A program made the position numbers and the translations under genes. From Acanthornis magna (lineage: Eukaryota; Chordata; Aves; Passeriformes; Acanthizidae): a stretch of 64,000 bases of DNA. The notes under the pieces are model-generated. The model was given only the letters and a program-made list of their open reading frames with translations, did no database searches and had not been told where the DNA came from. Position 1 is the first letter of the stretch; each line of letters starts with the position of its first letter. Location of the stretch: positions 4,268,501-4,332,500 of the forward strand of contig JAWUZG010000005.1 in NCBI GenBank assembly GCA_036785705.1, written 5' to 3'. This document shows, in pieces, positions 45,920 to 64,000 of the stretch.

Positions 45920-48900
45920 AAATTACTCCTTTTTTTATTCTAAGTTAAAATATTAAAGAAGAAAGAAATTACTGGTATGCTGCTCTGTAGTTGTCACTTT
46001 CATCATGTAAGATGGAAAAATTTTTAAAAGTTTGGAAAGATTGAAAGAAGATTTCCTTGGCAATTTTTTCCTCCTCTTTAAGGGCTGCGTCTTATTATTT
46101 CTTAGTAAGAATTCAGATGTCATTTCTTACTGTGACAGTTGACTGATCCACTGTTGTTACATATGAATAGTGTTAATAAAATTATGTAGGTCAACGTTAA
46201 AGTCCCTGAACAGAAGCTCAGATGTTTCCATATCTGGTAACTCTTCTCAGAAATGGACCTCCCCAATCTAGGTGGTTTACCTCCCTTAATTTTACAGTAA
46301 TTTCTGCGAGGCTGCCTTGTGGTGCTGGTCTCAGTAAAGCAGCTACTGCAGTGCCAAGGCATTGTCTGTTTGGTAGATGATAAAGGAGAATGACTTTAAT
46401 GTTACTGTGGCAGAACCTGTACAGTCAGCCTGACTTTCTGCATCGGGAGCAAGCTTTAGGCCCTATGGGAAGGGGCGGGGGAAGAACACACTTGGGAAGT
46501 GTCTGGGAGGAGCAGAAAGCAGCTGCACTTACCTGAGGAGAGAAGCTCAATGGGAGCCAAGAGTTGAGTAAGCGTGTGCTGGTCTGACCCTTCCTGGAGG
46601 GAAGGACATCCCGGGCTCTCCAAGAGCTGGCGGTGGGGCTGTGGCAGGAGGCACTTGGCTCTCAGGTGGGATCAGCTATGATCAGAAACCAGGTGGGTCC
46701 ATAGTGCTTGAGAGAACAAGCTCAGTCCTTCTGCAGCAGCTGGTTTTTCGTATTTGAAATAGCGACTTACTTCTTTTTTTTTTTAATGCTTGGCATAATT
46801 AGCTTCTGTAATGACCCATCGTGAGTGGAGCCATTGAAACGAATTGCCTTGGAGAGTGAAGCTGGGCAGTTGCAGGAGGTCAGGAGGGCCAAAAATGCCT
46901 TTATTTGACAAGTCTGAAGTTTTCATGCAGGTACAGAGTCAGGAGATGGGGTATCTTTAAATGCCAGCAATAAATATTACAAGTGCTATAATAGAAGTAT
47001 AAGAGCTGGCCTGATTGTACTTATGAGATTACGTGCCAGAGGGAATGATAAAGTCTCTTAATTTCACTCCAAGAAAATGTAAGTGATTTAGGAATGAGTT
47101 GTCTGTCTTGCTTTGGAAAAGAAAAAAAAGGAGCACGCTGCTGCTCATGTTGTGACACTTGTGAGTTGCTCTGTCTCCTGTCTACCCTAATGAAATCCTT
47201 TGTTTTGATGAAGAACAAAGAATTCTCAACATTGATAACTTGGTGATGGTAACGGGGAGGGATGAGCTGCTGGCAGGTGCAACACTACGGCGGAAAATAT
47301 GGCTTTGCTTTCTGTGCATCTTAGAGAGCAGAGATTTGGATGCGTTCCTGGTCTTAGCCTGGGTTTAAATCCAATATGTAAGGTTTGTTGGGGCAAGTAT
47401 TGCGTGTCTTGTCCGGGCAAAGCCCCCAGAATTGACTTGCTGGTGGTGGGTACAGATGGCAGGGTCCTGCTGGGCTTCACAAGCCTGCAGATGCTGTTTT
47501 GGGCAAAGAGAAGCCCCATATCTGAGTGAATGCAATCCTGGTGTGTTCTGGAGTAATATTTTTCCACAGAGGTCGTTAAGATGGATTTATTTCACAGCTT
47601 AAGCACAAGAAATAGTTTTTCATGCCAATTCTAATTCACATGTCTCCTTTCTGTAGCTATTCATCATAAGAATTTCCTCCAAAATACTCTGCTGTGGTTT
47701 CTTGCTGTTTTATATAGCCCGAGAAGTGCTGCATTTAATCACGAGTAGAAGTCATGCTTTTATTTTTGTGCATTTGGTTTGAAGAGCTAAAAAGCCCGCA
47801 CAGAAGTCATGGAGAGGGGAGAAAGTTCATGAGCAGCAGATGTCCTGAGGCAGAAGTACGCTGTGGCCATTGGGGTTTGTGTTTCTTTTTGTGTGTTTGC
47901 TTTTTACTGATCTTTCTCTAAGGTAGAAATAAGCTCAGTGTGTAAAACCTTGAGAGGAAAGGCCACTAAAACATAGCAGGGAAGGCTTGTGTGGAACCTG
48001 ATTGTACACTGGTTCATGTGACTCTCAATCCAGGGTTTTGAAACCACTTAACGTGGTCTTTTTATAGTTACTGACTCACTTATCCATAATGATGCACATG
48101 TCCCAAAGTGTGTTCATATGCAGCTAAATATAAGTGTATATGATAATTCTCAGAGGTGTATCTTTTATTTTCTTGGTGAGTGTATGATGAATCTTAGAGG
48201 CCTGATACAATGAACGTCAGACCTAAAGCTGAAACTTGAATGTTACTTTAGATGTTGAGTTTCTAAATCTGCTTAGAGAATGTGCAACTTTGCAACGCGT
48301 TAGAAAAACATTGTTACTCAGAACGACGTATTTTGTTGGGAACTTTTTCTTTCCCTTGCTCTGGAGCGACACTGAACTTAGAGCAGAGAAATGCCAGTCG
48401 TGTAAATAAGAGCCATACCGGTGTAACTGCTTTCACCGTGAGGCAAGAACCAGGAAAGTCTGGCTTTGTCTGGGAATGAGGCACACCCTCGCCTCAGGGG
48501 CACTTGTCCTCCCATCTCCTTCCCCTTCTGAGCTTCAAAAATTGGGTTCGGTGACACTTTAAAGCTTCCCCTCGTCCCCAGTTCCCCGCTGTTTCACACA
48601 GCTTGACTCCTTGAATGCTTTTGTATCCTTCTTCCCTATTCCCACGCAACCACGGGGATGTAATTATTTTTTATTTGTAGTGCAGAGCAGACGTGTAGCT
48701 GATGTTTAGTGTGGAAAACTTAAGATTTACAGACTCCATGATGCTTGGCGAGTGGTCTGTATTGTATTGTACACTATGTGTAACGCTAATTAAGCACGTT
48801 TCTCTCATTTTTGAAGCTTCAAATTCAGTTTAGCTTTCGTGCCCTCTTTGGAGATGTACAGAGCATGCACAGATTGTATGTTACACTATGGCTGTTGCTG

Positions 48901-49169
48901 TAAGAAGTTGCCCCTCACTAACTAACCTTTCTGCCTCACACACCTTTTCTTCCTAAAAATTCAAACTCGTGTGTTGCATGCGCTGTTTAAACTTACCCTA
49001 GCCGGGGTGTGGAACTCGCTCGTCATTTTGTGTGACGGCCGTGGGTGGCACTTTCTGTGGCGTGAGGGGGGGAGGCGTGTGCTTCGTCAGTGGTGGCACC
49101 AGCTTTTAGACAGACTTTAAAAAGAAAAAAAAACCCAAAACTGAATAAATAAATGGAAGTTTTTTCGGG
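45920..49169. other. Intergenic region between PNPT1 and PPP4R3B
   Basis: Roughly 3.3 kb with no gene I can support. A G-rich island at about 46440-46680 is locally distinctive but unassigned. Confidence 0.6.
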
Positions 49170-49253
49170 ACGACACGTGCGCCATTTCCCCCTTTAGACG
49201 CTTTGCGCGTTAGAAGGCGGCGATCTGCCCACATCCCCCTGTGCGTGAGGGCA

Positions 49254-49265
49254 GCCGCCATTTTG
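49254..49265 (-). promoter_or_regulatory. PPP4R3B: YY1-type motif, reverse orientation
   Basis: GCCGCCATTTTG is the reverse complement of the CAAAATGGCGGC form of the YY1 core. It lies directly before the first E2F-like site. Confidence 0.5.
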
Positions 49266-49447
49266 TTCCCGCCTCCCTGTTCCCGCCTCGGCGCCGCCCG
49301 GGGCCGTGAGGGAGCGCGCGCGGGCCCCGCCCCTGAGGCCGCCGTCCCGTCGGCGGCGCGGCGGCAGCGGGCGGCCGCCGTAGCCCCTGCGAGGGGAGCC
49401 CGTGCCCGGGCGGGGAGGAAGAGAAAGGCGGCCCGAGCCGGGTTACA

Positions 49448-49458
49448 AGATGGCGGCG
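49448..49458 (+). promoter_or_regulatory. PPP4R3B: YY1-type motif overlapping an upstream ATG
   Basis: AAGATGGCGGC matches the YY1 consensus. Its ATG is also the start of a six-codon upstream ORF. Confidence 0.55.
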
Positions 49459-49470
49459 GTGCTGTGGTAG
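49450..49470 (+). other. PPP4R3B: Upstream ORF 1 of PPP4R3B
   Basis: ATG with A at -3 and G at +4 (strong context), six codons (M-A-A-V-L-W), then TAG. It is out of frame with the main start and closes 180 bases before it, so reinitiation is possible. It matters only if transcription starts upstream of 49450. Confidence 0.45.
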
Positions 49471-49530
49471 CTGCTGAGGCGGAGCGGCGCCAGCGAGGCC
49501 CGGGCCGGGGCGCGGCGGCGCTGAGTCGCC

Positions 49531-49569
49531 ATGGGAAGCGGCGCGTTAAAGGCCCCGCGGTGCCCCTGA
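49531..49569 (+). other. PPP4R3B: Upstream ORF 2 of PPP4R3B
   Basis: ATG in the near-optimal context gtcgccATGG, 12 codons, stop TGA at 49567-49569, 80 bases before the main ATG. It is out of frame with the main coding sequence and may reduce translation of PPP4R3B. Confidence 0.5.
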
Positions 49570-49649
49570 GCGGCCCGGCGGCCCCGCTTGCTCCCCGCCG
49601 CCCTCGCTCCATCGCCCCCGCGGAGGCGGAGCGGGCCCGGCGCTGCACC

Positions 49650-64000
<14,351 letters not shown>

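Larger units (their letters stand above)
49170..49649 (+). promoter_or_regulatory. PPP4R3B: CpG-rich promoter and 5' UTR of PPP4R3B
   Basis: Strongly GC- and CpG-rich sequence without a TATA box. Motifs include a reverse YY1-type site (GCCGCCATTTTG, 49254-49265), two TTCCCGCC E2F-like sites (49266-49273, 49280-49287) and a forward YY1-type site (AAGATGGCGGC, 49448-49458). YY1 sites of this kind commonly sit at or just after transcription starts, so the start may lie between 49250 and 49450. Two short upstream ORFs follow. Confidence 0.7.

Overview
The window is a piece of a bird nuclear chromosome. Three multi-exon vertebrate genes lie head to tail on the + strand: EFEMP1 (fibulin-3, 3' part), PNPT1 (mitochondrial polynucleotide phosphorylase, complete coding sequence in 28 exons) and PPP4R3B (SMEK2, 5' part). 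Birds are indicated by CR1 LINE 3' ends, small introns, and a solo LTR at about 55716-56240 of a type abundant in songbirds and other Neoaves. The gene order EFEMP1 - PNPT1 - PPP4R3B is the same as on human 2p16, so this is ordinary conserved synteny.

Layout. 1-2265 is an EFEMP1 intron. 2266-10228 holds the last seven coding exons of EFEMP1 (four calcium-binding EGF modules and the fibulin C-terminal module), followed by a 3' UTR that probably ends near 11300. About 11300-29830 is intergenic; it contains many small overlapping open frames but no gene I can support. 29830-30540 is a CpG-rich promoter and first exon of PNPT1, with two CCAAT boxes and an interferon-response-like motif. PNPT1 coding exons run from 30263 to 44235. 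The joined frame is open and gives 802 residues with all domains of the family. CR1 copies sit in introns 1 and 10. A 3' UTR, possibly containing a small intron starting three bases after the stop codon, ends near 45150. A terminal-exon-like open frame of unknown identity lies at 45710-45919. 49170-49870 is the CpG-rich promoter and first exon of PPP4R3B, with YY1-type motifs and two short upstream ORFs. PPP4R3B exons 1-11 run from 49650 to the window edge; intron 2 starts with a GC rather than a GT donor and carries the LTR.

The genes do not form a pathway. EFEMP1 is a secreted matrix glycoprotein, PNPT1 a mitochondrial 3'-5' exoribonuclease and RNA-import factor, and PPP4R3B a regulatory subunit of protein phosphatase 4. 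I found no undescribed multigene system. The best leads are local: an altered KH-domain GXXG loop in PNPT1, an ISRE-like promoter site, the GC-AG intron, the intron next to the PNPT1 stop codon, and the orphan terminal-exon-like frame. Exon boundaries were set by splice-site consensus, reading-frame phase and remembered family sequence. No alignment or transcript search was run.
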